From Ifrita kowaldi (Eukaryota; Chordata; Aves; Passeriformes; Cinclosomatidae): a stretch of DNA of 64,000 bases. The notes under the pieces are model-generated. The model was not told the DNA's origin and ran no database searches. It saw nothing but the letters and a program-made list of their open reading frames with translations. The position numbers and the translations under genes are program-made. Shown here one piece after another: positions 47,040-57,735 of the stretch (position 1 is its first letter; each line of letters starts with the position of its first letter). The stretch covers positions 689,106 to 753,105 of the forward strand of contig VZRS01006725.1 in assembly GCA_013398055.1 (NCBI GenBank). The letters run 5' to 3'.

Positions 47040-47235
47040 TAAGTAGGACCAACAGCCGCAAAACCTCAAAATTAGGAAATTAAGATCAATGAGAGAATTT
47101 ATTCAGGCAGAGCTTTTTACTCAGGATAGAAAATACAAAGAGTAAGTTATCAAGAAAGGTCATAAAAGGCAATGACATAAATGAATTTAAGAGACAGCTA
47201 GACATTTTTATGGAGAGAAAGGATTGAAGAATTCA
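47040..47235 (+). mobile_element. Old CR1-type LINE relic, ORF2 C-terminus
   Basis: Positions 47159-47227 translate in one frame to a run ending INEFKRQLDIFMERKD followed by a TGA stop, which is recognisably the C-terminal end of CR1 ORF2 (family pattern: ..NEFKR.LD.(F/Y)M). Upstream, 'ccaacagccgcaaaacctca' and 'aaattaggaaattaagatc' fit the preceding family block. It forms the 3' half of the element begun at 46240. Confidence 0.7.
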
Positions 47236-48391
47236 GAGCCAGTGACAAATCAGAGAGATGAGGTTGAGATAAAATTAACGAGGACAGGCTTGCTTGTGGC
47301 CAGAGGCATTTTACTGTCCAGCAATACCTTATGTCCTCTGTCATCACATCCTAATCTAACGCTGACATCTGAAGATAGCATGAAATCTTTTACACCTCTT
47401 AGTATATTAAAAAGGAAAAAAGTCTTTCAGTGTTTTCCCCCACGGGGAAAAACACAAAGTTGTTTCTTCACTTTTCAACACTTGTGCGTCATTGCCGCAG
47501 CTGCTGAAAGGACTCGGTCTCCAACACTACAGCGTGGCCTGATTACAAACTCAGAGTGTGCTCCCTTGGTTGCTTTAAAACTCTCCACAGAGGGGTTTCA
47601 ATCATATCTCCTTCTGTTTGTAAGCAAAATGTTGTTTATTTTTCTGTAGTTACTTTTTTAAATCACGGAGAACAAGTGGAGACTCCCACAGAGGTGTCCT
47701 GCTTCTCCGGTGCTGATTTAACTCACCCTGCAGTGGCATCACCTCTGCTTGCTGATGGATGGGCATATCCTCACAGGGCTGTGGCACACTTTGGCACTGT
47801 CCCTGGGTCCCCAGCAGCCAGACACTGCATCCAGAAGTGTCTGATGACCTTTTTAGTCCCCAGACTTCAAGGACTTGGTGTAAAACTACAACCTTGAATA
47901 GAGGGAAGAGCAGCTCACGCTGTTAATTTGTCTGGAATTGGAAGAGAGAGCTGTGTGCCAGTCAGGAAACCATATGTATCCCACACTGTTTAGGAGTTAA
48001 TGCTCATGAAGGGAAGATTGAAAGAAATGGGCCTTGACGTTTTGGAGGATGTGGATTTACATTAGTTCAGGCTTAAAATTATAGAGGGCAAGTAGAAGGC
48101 ATGGACAAGGACATCTGGGATAACAGGACAGCTTCACAGACTGACATGAGAACTTTTCCAGGCAGCGGACAAAGCTCAGGTAACTCTTTCTCAGGTAACC
48201 TTTCTGAGAGAGTGCTGGGCACCTCTGGGGCACCAGATCTGCCTGGCAGCCCACACCTTTCCCTGGGTCCAGGAGAGTTTTCCATGTCCAGAGAGGCCAA
48301 GCAGGAAATAATGTGTATGCCACGCTCAAAAATTCATGCTGCTGTCATGTAGCTGTGCTTGGATGGAAATAAATGTCTGTGTTCCTAATTC
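47236..48391. other. Unique sequence, no gene seen
   Basis: Chance frames of 113 and 141 codons on the + strand (47224-47897); the first starts in the LINE relic. No recognised domain or repeat. Confidence 0.4.
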
Positions 48392-48588
48392 TTCCCTGTG
48401 AGGGTGGGGAGGCCCTGGCACAGGGTGCCCAGAGCAGCTGTGGCTTCCCCCGGATCCCTGGAAGTGTCCAAGGCCAGGTTGAATGGGGCTTGGAGCAACC
48501 TGGGATAGTGGAAGGTGTCCCTGCCCATGGCAGGGGGTGGGAAAGATGGTCTTTAAGGTTCCTTTGCACCCAAACCATTCCATATGTG
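48392..48588 (+). mobile_element. CR1 LINE 3'-end fragment (about 200 bp)
   Basis: Begins 'ttccctgtgagggtggggag', passes through 'ggatccctggaagtgtccaa', 'ggcttggagcaacctgggat' and 'ggaaggtgtccctgcccatg', and ends 'cccaaaccattccat'. It explains the overlapping antisense frames of 84 and 111 codons here. Confidence 0.95.
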
Positions 48589-51500
48589 CCCCTGAACATG
48601 AAGAGGCACTGAACCCAGGCTCTGGGGCAATGTCAGGGGTGGTGAGCTCTACAATATGCATATTCTAAAGAAAATACCCATCTACAGAACATTTCTGTCA
48701 TGCTGACAGGTGCAGAGGTGCTCCCTTACTAACAGAATCTTTTTCCTTTATGTTGATAGCTCCGTATTACTAATATGAATTAAATTCACACAAAAGCATC
48801 TGTGGTTTTTTATTGGTAATCTTTTCCATAGATCTCTATAAATATACAGCCCCCAGGCCCCTTTGCAGAGAAGCTTAAGCATGTCCCTGTTTCTGTAGGG
48901 TTTACTGTAACCAACTGCTCAATCTAAACTGCGCTAATGAAGGCTAAACACAAATAATGCTAATTTGAAAGAAAATGCCTGATGTGATTAGACATACATT
49001 GAACACAACAGCAAGAATAGAACATATTTTCCTTCCTTTTTAGCTGCTTATGCCCTAATCTGAATACCAAGAGCTTAAATCCATCAGGAACCCAGCAGGC
49101 AGCCCACCTTTACGGAGAACTTTACCCTTAAAAATAGAATGAAAACAGCTCTTACGAGCCATCAGGGGATGGGCAGCCCTGCCGACTCAGTGTGCTTAGC
49201 TAATATGGAACAGGAGGTGGTGGAAGTTCTTGGATTTATTTTTGTTTTAAACAGCTCCTCTGCTTCTCAAGGAGCTGTATTGATGGACTCTGAAAGAAAG
49301 CTGAGGTCAACTCTTTGTCTTGATGAGTTAGTGGAGAAATATTTAACTGAGACCTTATGAAAACTACTTAGCTGTAATAATAACATCAAATTGCTGCTGA
49401 ATGTGTTTCAGGAACTGTCATTAACCACATAGCTATACAACCTGATTCTATTTGTTTAAATAAAGATCTTCCGAGGTCACATTATTCTAGTATAAATTTG
49501 AAAGGCTCAGCTGCTGAAAACAGAAAGCTGGAGACAGAAAGCAGGGTTTGGATGACATCCAAGCTTTATCATATCCATTCTCTGGTGTGGGCATGTGGGG
49601 ACAGAGATCTCGCTAGGACTTTATGAGCTCCCTAAGCAGCAACACCGTGCAATTCCTTTTTGCCATTCTGGGATGCAGCTGCAATATGAAATCAGCAGCT
49701 CCATCTTATCACAGGGGTCCTGGCAGGAAATATTTATGATGGCTTAGGGGAAACTGTCCATTCCTCTGTTCTTTCCTGTTGATCAGAGTATCAGTCAGCA
49801 GTGAAGACAGGCTGTAACCCAAAGATAGGATGAGGGGCTGCTAGTGCAAGTGTTGCTTAAGACTGAACTCATTAAAAGGAAGAGAATAGATTATTTTCAC
49901 TGAGAGACCTACAGTGATGACATAGTCCAACTGAAAGGAAAAAAAACCCAAACCCTAATCTTTAAAAAAAAGTAGATTTCAGTTATTTGCATTCTAGCCT
50001 TTCTCCTAAGTATCTGGGATACAAAATTGTACAGCCTCAGTGATTAAGGTCTTTAACTGTACAATTTACAACATCCACTTAAAAGAAGTGTAAGATATTA
50101 AAGAGGAAAGTCCTTTGCATGCTGTCCCCACTGCAGCTCAGGTTTCTCACTTGGGGCTTCACAGACCTGCCAACATCCACATGCATCTTACTTGAAAGGA
50201 TTAAATTAAGAGAGGTATCTCGTGCTTGCTTTTGAACAGCTGATGAAGGCTCACTTAAGAACAGCATCCCTGGCTAAATGTGGAGTAGAACTCCTAAAAG
50301 GGAGGCAGTTTGGTATCTTTTATTAGTAGGCTGAGGTTAGTCTAATAGTCTTGGGACAGGGTTGATAGTCCTCCTCAGCCAGGGGTGAGATCAATTTTTT
50401 GTCTCTTTCTCAGGAGTTTTAGGTGAGGATGCAATCAATATCCCTCCCTTTGACTGTATTCCACATTTCAGAAGAAATATGATTCATTCCAGGAAAATAG
50501 GACATGAAGCCCAAAAAAGCAAGGCCAGCTGCAAAAGAATCACTGCAAAGAGGAGGCAGCAGAGAGACTTTACAAAGAAACACATTTACGACTGGTATGG
50601 ATGGTCTAATTGTAAAGTGAGTATACAAAAGTCCCATTGATAAAAGGGTAAAAAGGTCAGAGGTGTCTTAAGCACCCCCTTCCAACTGAGGGGGGCTGGA
50701 GTGCACTCAGGTGCTCTGCAAGAAACATTTTAGACCTGCAAAAAGTACTTTCATAGCACCACTGAGAGGAGGAGATAAAAATGGTAAATACTGTAGTTAT
50801 TACCTGGAATAATATATTTGAAGTGGAGAGATGAAAACCCAAAGGATTGTGAAAGAACTGTCAGGATCCAAATGAAATGCTTAGAAAGGAAAATATTTCT
50901 TTCCAGTCTGGAACTTGTAATAGTTGTGCCTTACCTTCCAGGTGAAGCTGGAAAAGGGCATCCTTAGGACTAGTTAAAGGTATTTTTATTTGTGGATTCT
51001 TGCTTTGAGTAAAACTCTCTAGCTAACCAATATTGCATTTCTTTGTCTAGATTCCATATCCTTTCACTTTGCACTCGGAATTAGAGGATATTGCAGATGA
51101 CTGATGGTCCCTGAGACTCCACTCAGAGCAGGACTGACCCGTATGAACAGTTCTTTGAGCAGGGAAGGAGGCATTGCCCAAAAAACTTCCAGAGCTCAAT
51201 GTGGTCAAGATCTGATTGCATTTGAACCAGTCCTGAAATCAAAGATATTACTGTGACTTTATCTGAAAGAAGAATTTCATCTAAAATCTTCATTACATGC
51301 AAATTCCACCAGGATATTGCATAGTTAAGGTCTCTGAATACATTTGAAATAATCCTCTTTTCCTTTATGTGATGAATAGAATAGATGGAATTGCTTCCCC
51401 AGACTTTCTGAGGAAATTGAAGTGATGTGCTAAAGATTTAACAGCTTTTATTTCTCTTTTCAGCCCTTAACCAAATATGAAATATTAAAGTACTAACATA

Positions 51501-53804
51501 TTTAATGAAACCAGAAGTTGCTGTTATAATTAATTTCCTTTCCGAGAAAAAGTATTGCCAGCTTCTTTTGGAAAGAATGTGAGTAATCCTTTAAAAGAAA
51601 ACCAGAGCAAATGTATGAAAACCTTTCTCTTCTCTTCCCTAAATCTCGACCATAAAGCATTTTATTAATCACCTGAAGAGCATGGAATGGCTCCATGAAG
51701 CAGAGCTAGTGGTAGCCCATGTGTATGTCTTCATTACCAGCACAGACACATCAAATTGTTCCTGTTTTCTTCCTGGCTGGAGACAAAGCAAAAAGGAGTC
51801 TTGCCAAGTATCTAAAAAGGTTGTTTGTTTTTTTTTTCTTTTGTTCTAGCTTCAGTATTGCAAACAGCCATTTTTTTGTCTTCTAGGTTTCTTTGTGGAT
51901 TATTCTATAAAAGATTAATAATGCATTTTAAAAAAATCCTGGTGGCTGCTGCTGATAGAAAGATCTGTACAGACAAACCATTTACCTCAGAAACTCTCAT
52001 GCAAAACCTGTGAACAAGGAAGAGGGAAAAGGAAAATTCAGAGCTAAGCAATAGAAATATTTTTGACTGTTTTTCCATGCTAATCACCAGAAGGGTTGTC
52101 ATTTGACAACAGGTTTCTCCTCCTTACAGATACCCCTGGAGAAATGGACACCTCATTTGACACACCCAATATTCCTGGATGAAGATCATGCCTTGGAGTG
52201 GTTCTGCACCCATACAGCCTCGCTTTCCTCAGTGCACACAGACACTCAGCAGGATGGAGAGGCAGTGCCTTGGTTTCACTTCTTTTGAGAAAGTGATCTC
52301 CAGTTCAGTGGGCCCACACTTGCCATCAGCCAGGAGGAGGTATTGCTTCAGGGGGTTGTTTTGTTTTGGTGGGCTGGGGTGTTCTTTACTGTTTATTTTT
52401 TGCGGTATAACATTTTGGAGTAAAAAATAAATCCCAAAGAACAGGACCCTCCTTTATGTGTGCAGCATATGACGGGATTTAAAATTATTATAATTTTCTA
52501 GTTTGCTTGTTTATTCAAAAAGTCAATGGAGACATCTGGTGCTTTTGCAACTAGATGAGCATGCCAAAAATACAGAAATAATAAAAACCCCATGAATAAA
52601 ACCTTCCTCAGGGCCACAGCTGGGAGCAAAATGATGTCTGACATAAAAGTGACTAACCTTGTCACCTGTTTTCATTTGCCCTTTGGTATGCTGCAAAACA
52701 AGCATGTGAGAAAGGTAAACCCATCTAGCAAAAAACAATATAACTGGAAGAGATTGGTTAACTTTTTCTTTTTTTCCTCTCTCTTGTTCAACTTCATCAA
52801 AGATTCATTTAAAATACTAATGTTTTTCAGCCTATTATTTGAAGTTAAAAGAAGCATATGGTGCTCTGCGACGAAAGATAATTAGATTTCTTGTCTGCCT
52901 CCAGTATCATAGTTTGTTAATGCACTTTAATGGAGTTTACAAACAGAATAAGCAGAATAAATGATAGAACAGATTAAGAGGTTTAAACTGATGAGTGTTG
53001 ATTTTCTGAGTTTGTTCCTTGGAATATCACAACTGTCCTATGGTCCATCTACTGCAGCATCCTTTGCTCTTTAGGCATTGTTTGATAAGAATAAGAAAAT
53101 CCAATAATCCTGGTGATGATGGAAAGACCCAGTCACAGCAGTGTTTTCCGCCTAAGCACTGCAGTTCCTGTTATGGCCTGAAGCGAGGGCCTCACAGCCC
53201 TTCATTATGTCCTTATTTGATGTTCACCCACACCAATGACTGATCATTCATTTGAATCCTTCTAAACTCCTTCCCTGTGCAACATCTGACAGCAATCAGT
53301 TCAACAAATTGCAAATGCGTGATCTAAAACCCAGGCCTTTCATTAGCCTAATTGTTTGATGACAACCATGTAACCAAATAATAACTTAGAGTCTTTAGAA
53401 TCTTAAATAATCTATTGACACACGACTTCACACAAACACTGTCTAGACATTTTGATGTAGCCTTTACAAGTCCTAGAAGGAGGCCCTAAGAAAAAAAGAA
53501 GTTTTGATGCAAGATGTGAAACCACTGCCGTACATCTGCTGGGTTCACCCCCATCTGCACTCAGAATGAAAAAATGCATATGAGGAAATAAAGCAAAATA
53601 CTCTATGAATTTACTGTCTCTAAAGCATCATGATTTTTTCAGACATGATGTGCTCCCAAAGAAAAAAGGAAAATGAAAAGTAAATTAATATTTTGGGGGC
53701 TGAGTTTCAGCAGCTCATCTAATATGTTGCAAGACGGAAAATTATTACTTCAGGTAGAGAAGCTGGTGATGAAGTCATCAGTTTGACACCTGAGAAAATA
53801 TAAG
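48589..53804. other. Long unique AT-rich stretch, no gene seen
   Basis: More than 5 kb without recognised transposons. Possible conserved blocks lie at 48800-49030 (ctctataaatatacagcccc, gctaatgaaggctaaacac) and 52860-53450. Frames are at most 97 codons and lack protein character. Confidence 0.4.
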
Positions 53805-54240
53805 GCATAATATTCAGCTGCATATTGCTTACAAACTGCTCTGGGGGGCTGCAATTGCAGGCTCTTTCCAGTGAAGTTAATTAAATATTCCAGTGTCTTA
53901 ATGAATAAGACTCTGAAGTGTGTTTCTGCGTAACTTGACTGTTATCCCTCTTCAGAGATGGTGAATCCAGACCAGATTTGCTACGGGAAGGGATAAAGGA
54001 TCGGCAGATGAGGAGAACTTGTTTACAAAATCGGACTTTTTTCTGCTAAAACATTGAGAGGGGGAGACATGATTGCCTTTGATAATTGAATTTGCTGAGG
54101 TTGCTACTGTTATAACCTTTCCAAACAACCCAAACTCAACAATACCTGGGTCACCGTGACAAGGATTGCACTGAAGAGGAACAGCTTTCATTTCCCACTG
54201 AAATGGCAGTGGAAGACAACATTCCTCTGTGGCACGTGTA

Positions 54241-54537
54241 TTGCTGAGGTGTAGGAGTCAAATGAACTGCAGTCCTCTTGACAGGAAGGGAAAATATAGC
54301 CCTGCCTGTATAACGTCTCCCCTTAATGCAACATGACCCTAGCCAAAATTGATTTAATCATGCAAATACTATTGTTTCATTTCCCTTANTTGCTGAGGTG
54401 TAGGAGTCAAACGAACTGCAGTCCTCTTGACAGGAAGGGAAAATATAGCCCTGCCTGTATAACGTCTCCCCTTAATGCAACATGACCCTAGCCAAAATTG
54501 ATTTAATCATGCAAATACTATTGTTTCATTTCCCTTA
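54241..54537 (+). repeat. 148-bp direct duplication separated by one N
   Basis: Copy 1 is 54241-54388, the N is 54389 and copy 2 is 54390-54537. The copies differ at one base only (T at 54263, C at 54412). The single N at the junction and near-identity suggest two contig or haplotype ends that overlap but were not merged. A real recent tandem duplication is the alternative. Confidence 0.97.
54389..54389. other. Ambiguous base (assembly join)
   Basis: The only N that I noticed in the window. It sits exactly between the two copies of the 148-bp repeat, so it most likely marks a join rather than a miscalled base. Confidence 0.9.
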
Positions 54538-54660
54538 TTTCTCGTCTAATTTCATTTTATGCTGAGGGGCTTGCATGTAATAATTATTTTTGCATTGACA
54601 TACCTCTCAAAGACGGGTTTTCTTATTTCTTAAAATAAATTTATAAGATGAAACATTAGA

Positions 54661-56782
54661 CCTCTGCCCTCCTTGGCTAACAGGACACAGGCAAAGTAGT
54701 TTTTTACACTTATGTGTTAATTTAGAATATTAAAAAGACATCGACTATAAAGTTTTATATATCTTCTTTTTTGTATGCAGACCTGCAGCTGATACTTTTA
54801 CATTGCAGCATATTCTGGGTTATTTGATATTATTATTCTCCTGTAGCATGCCATGAAAGGTACGGATGACTCTTTTTTTTTGCTCACTAAAGTTTGCATA
54901 AATGGTTGCTTCAGGGTCTGTGATTTCCAGTCATTAATGAATCCCAAGGTCTAGTTATGAGGCAGTAAAAGTAAACAGCCACTCATAAATGTTACAACTG
55001 CAGGATTTCATCCCTTCCTTGGAGAACAAGCATAATTTCAAGGCTGTCTGTGATCCATCTTGTCCATCTGGTTTTCCTCATTTAGTACGAAAAATAACAA
55101 GATTGGTCCGAAATCCTTCAGAAACGGGTAAAGTGAGAAACAAACTGAGAAGCAACTAATAATAACATTGTGCTTAAGCTTCAAACTAGTACAAGTATCA
55201 ACAGAAGAAGCTGCTGCATTTGATGAGTCCTGAACAATCTATTTGAAATGAGCTCTCCAGCGCAGGTGTGTGGCTACATATATTCAATATTATTATTCTT
55301 CTATACAATAGTGTTAACATTACGTAGGATTTTGATTTCCTTATGTTTACACAAATACTTGCATTGAGTACTTTAACTGCTAGTCCCTACCAACTCCCCA
55401 AATTTTAAGTCCTTCGCAGACACTGACTCTCCATCATAAGGGGAGACACAAGCACAGGAAAATGACAGTCTGACTCCCTCAGAGAGAAGCCTTCAAATTC
55501 CCCCCTCAGAAAACAAAGAAGAAACCAGAAGTTGGCTAGAAATGGCTTGTTTAGAAACCTGGCAACAAGGACCTTTTAAAACTTGATTAAAAAAAAAAAG
55601 GAGAAAAGGAATATAAGCATCTCTTGCCAGCTCAGCAGCATGGAGGCCAGATTTGTTTAAGCTGAGGAATGGGCATGTTTGCCTCCAACTCTTTTGAAAC
55701 AGGTGACAGATATTGTGCCAGAAATAATTTACTGACACAATTATTGTTTTTTCGAGTCAATGTTTGACCTAGACCTAGGGCCAAGTGTGTTTATTTTCCT
55801 AACATAATCTCAAGCCATTTTTTCCCTGAAGGTGAGCAAGTTTGGAGTGAGGAAAAGAATTATAGTGCACAGGCATACAGAAAGTTTACTAGTTGGTGGC
55901 AATCCAAAGTTAAAAGTATTTGAAACACTGTGCAAGCACATGCACATACCTGCTTGAGAGTGAGAGCCTGTTTGCACAGCCAAAAGCTCGTGTCCTAGCA
56001 GGATAGTCCAGAAAAATCCTTCCTTCTGCTTCAGCTCCTTTCCAGCTGAGAGGCTGCATATAAATGTACCCTGACTGTCAAAACAGATCATGATCTCTGA
56101 CAACAATTAGCATTAAGAAAATAAATACTGAGGTTGCATATTTTCATCCTATCTTTTGAAATTGTGGAAGGAAGATGTGAAGATGTTTAGATCTATAGGA
56201 AAGCACAGGTTGATTTCAGAATTTGACCAAACTACGCATATATATTTGCTCTGAAAAAGTCTTTTAGGGAAGGTCTTTATCTTCTTAACAAAAAATTGCA
56301 GTATTTGCAGGAGAAGCTATCAAATATCCCAGTCTCTGTCTTTTTACCAGTTTAATATCTCTTTCTCACTCTCTGCTCCTTCTGTTTGCTAGCTGTCCCT
56401 TCTTTTCCTGTATACTTACAAAACTTCTGACCTTCTTCTATCCATCATCTAGAGAAGGTGTTTGAAAAGTGTTCAGAAGCCTTTAAATTGAATTATGAAT
56501 GATCCATACCTTCAAGGGGGACAGTATAGTTATTCTTATGCAAGCAATGTTAAATATTCTCACCATAAATTATGATTTTACTTTGTATTAATTTCAAATA
56601 TAATTTGCAGCTCCGTTTCTGTTAGTTTACTTCATATTGAAGGATTTGAAGTAAATGTGCTGGTTCTTTGTGTCAATGCCATTGTTCTCTCCTTCATTTT
56701 TTTCCCTCTCCTTTGGTGGCTCTTTTCCCTCTCCTGTGCATCAAAAGGCGTGGATTTATGCATCCTTTTAGAAGACAGAGCT
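54661..56782. other. Unique AT-rich sequence, no gene seen
   Basis: Chance frames only. AT-rich words with TAATTATT and ATATTATTATT occur near 54820 and 55285. No repeat family recognised. Confidence 0.4.
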
Positions 56783-56888
56783 TTGAGTGACCTCATCTGA
56801 TTGAAGATGTCCCTGCCCACTGCAGGGGGTAGGACTAGGTGACCTTTAAAGAGTCTTTCAAGCCAAATTATGTGATTTTGTGATTCTA
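56783..56888 (+). mobile_element. CR1 LINE 3'-end fragment
   Basis: Diverged copy: 'gaagatgtccctgcccactg', 'cagggggtaggactaggtga', 'cctttaaagagtctttcaag', then 'ttatgtgattttgtgattct'. Terminal octamers are recognisable. Confidence 0.88.
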
Positions 56889-57587
56889 AGACAGTCTTTA
56901 AGCTTAAAATAAATATTCATTAGCCACCTTTCTGGTGCCAGGATGAACCATAACATATTTTGCTGTAATTATTTTAGGCTTCTGTAAAGGATCTTTCTTC
57001 TTGCAGTGGAAGTAGCAGCTTCAGTTCAGTTAGATCAAAATTTACTCCAAGAATTTCCCTGTGTCTGCTCGTTTCCTTCCAACACTCTCGAGATAATTGC
57101 AGGAGTCTGATGAATAACTAGAGTGGATGCAGATTAGATGTACTCCTCCGGATACTCTGAAGTGTGCTGGAGCAGTCAGACCTTTGGTCAGAAACACATT
57201 TACATTATGACTCAGCCTTCTGACAATTGTTTCATTAGTAGATATTTAAAAACGAAAGAATAAAGATTCCCATCTGACCCACTCATTTATATTCCTCTGA
57301 ACAAGTGAGGCAAGAATGTGCAGTGCTTTTGCACTCAGAAAATATTTGGTTTGTACAACCAAATCATTAAATTCTCAGCCATGCAAGGATTTCTCCACCT
57401 ACAGATGTGTCCACCCTCCTGGAAACTGTGGCAGTGAAATGTAAACAAAAACAAATTAAAAACTATCGAGTTTTCTTTCAAAGTAGTCAGGAAAACTGGA
57501 GCCCATCATATCTAAAAGAGTAATTAAAAGGATCACTGCTCCTTAGTGAGGAGCAACACACAGATTTTCTGACAAGATGCAATGAGA

Positions 57588-57735
57588 GATGTGATGGGAC
57601 TTTGAGCAACCTGGTCTAGTGGAAGGTGTCCCTGCCCACGGCAAATGGGTTGGAACTGGATGATCTTTAAGGTGTTTTGCAATCCAAACAGGATGATCTT
57701 TAAGGTGTTTTGCAACCTGTGATTCGATGATTCTG
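57588..57735 (+). mobile_element. CR1 LINE 3'-end fragment with internal duplication
   Basis: Runs 'gatgggactttgagcaacct', 'ggtctagtggaaggtgtccc', 'tgcccacggcaaatgggttg' and ends 'gtgattcgatgattctg'. The segment 'ggatgatctttaaggtgttt' with the following 12 bases is present twice in tandem (57659-57690 and 57691-57722). Confidence 0.93.
57659..57722 (+). repeat. 32-bp tandem duplication inside CR1
   Basis: Period 32. The copies are identical over their first 25 bases and diverge only toward the end (aatccaaaca versus aacctgtga), so the duplication followed insertion of the element. Confidence 0.9.

Larger units (their letters stand above)
53805..54660. promoter_or_regulatory. Candidate conserved non-coding element (interrupted by duplicated segment)
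   Basis: Repeat-free, with TTAATTAA (53877-53884), 'gataattgaatttgctgagg', 'gggtcaccgtgaca', an octamer ATGCAAAT (54360-54367) with ATTGTT three bases further on, and 'atgtaataattatttttgca'. Retained CpGs and evenly distributed motif words fit an enhancer. A 148-base part is present twice (see the separate entry). Confidence 0.35.

Noticed and set aside
48326..48661. 111-codon minus-strand ORF
   Set aside because: It is the antisense reading of the CR1 tail at 48392-48588.
54241..54537. Genuine tandem enhancer duplication
   Set aside because: A single N separates nearly identical copies, so an unmerged assembly overlap is more likely.
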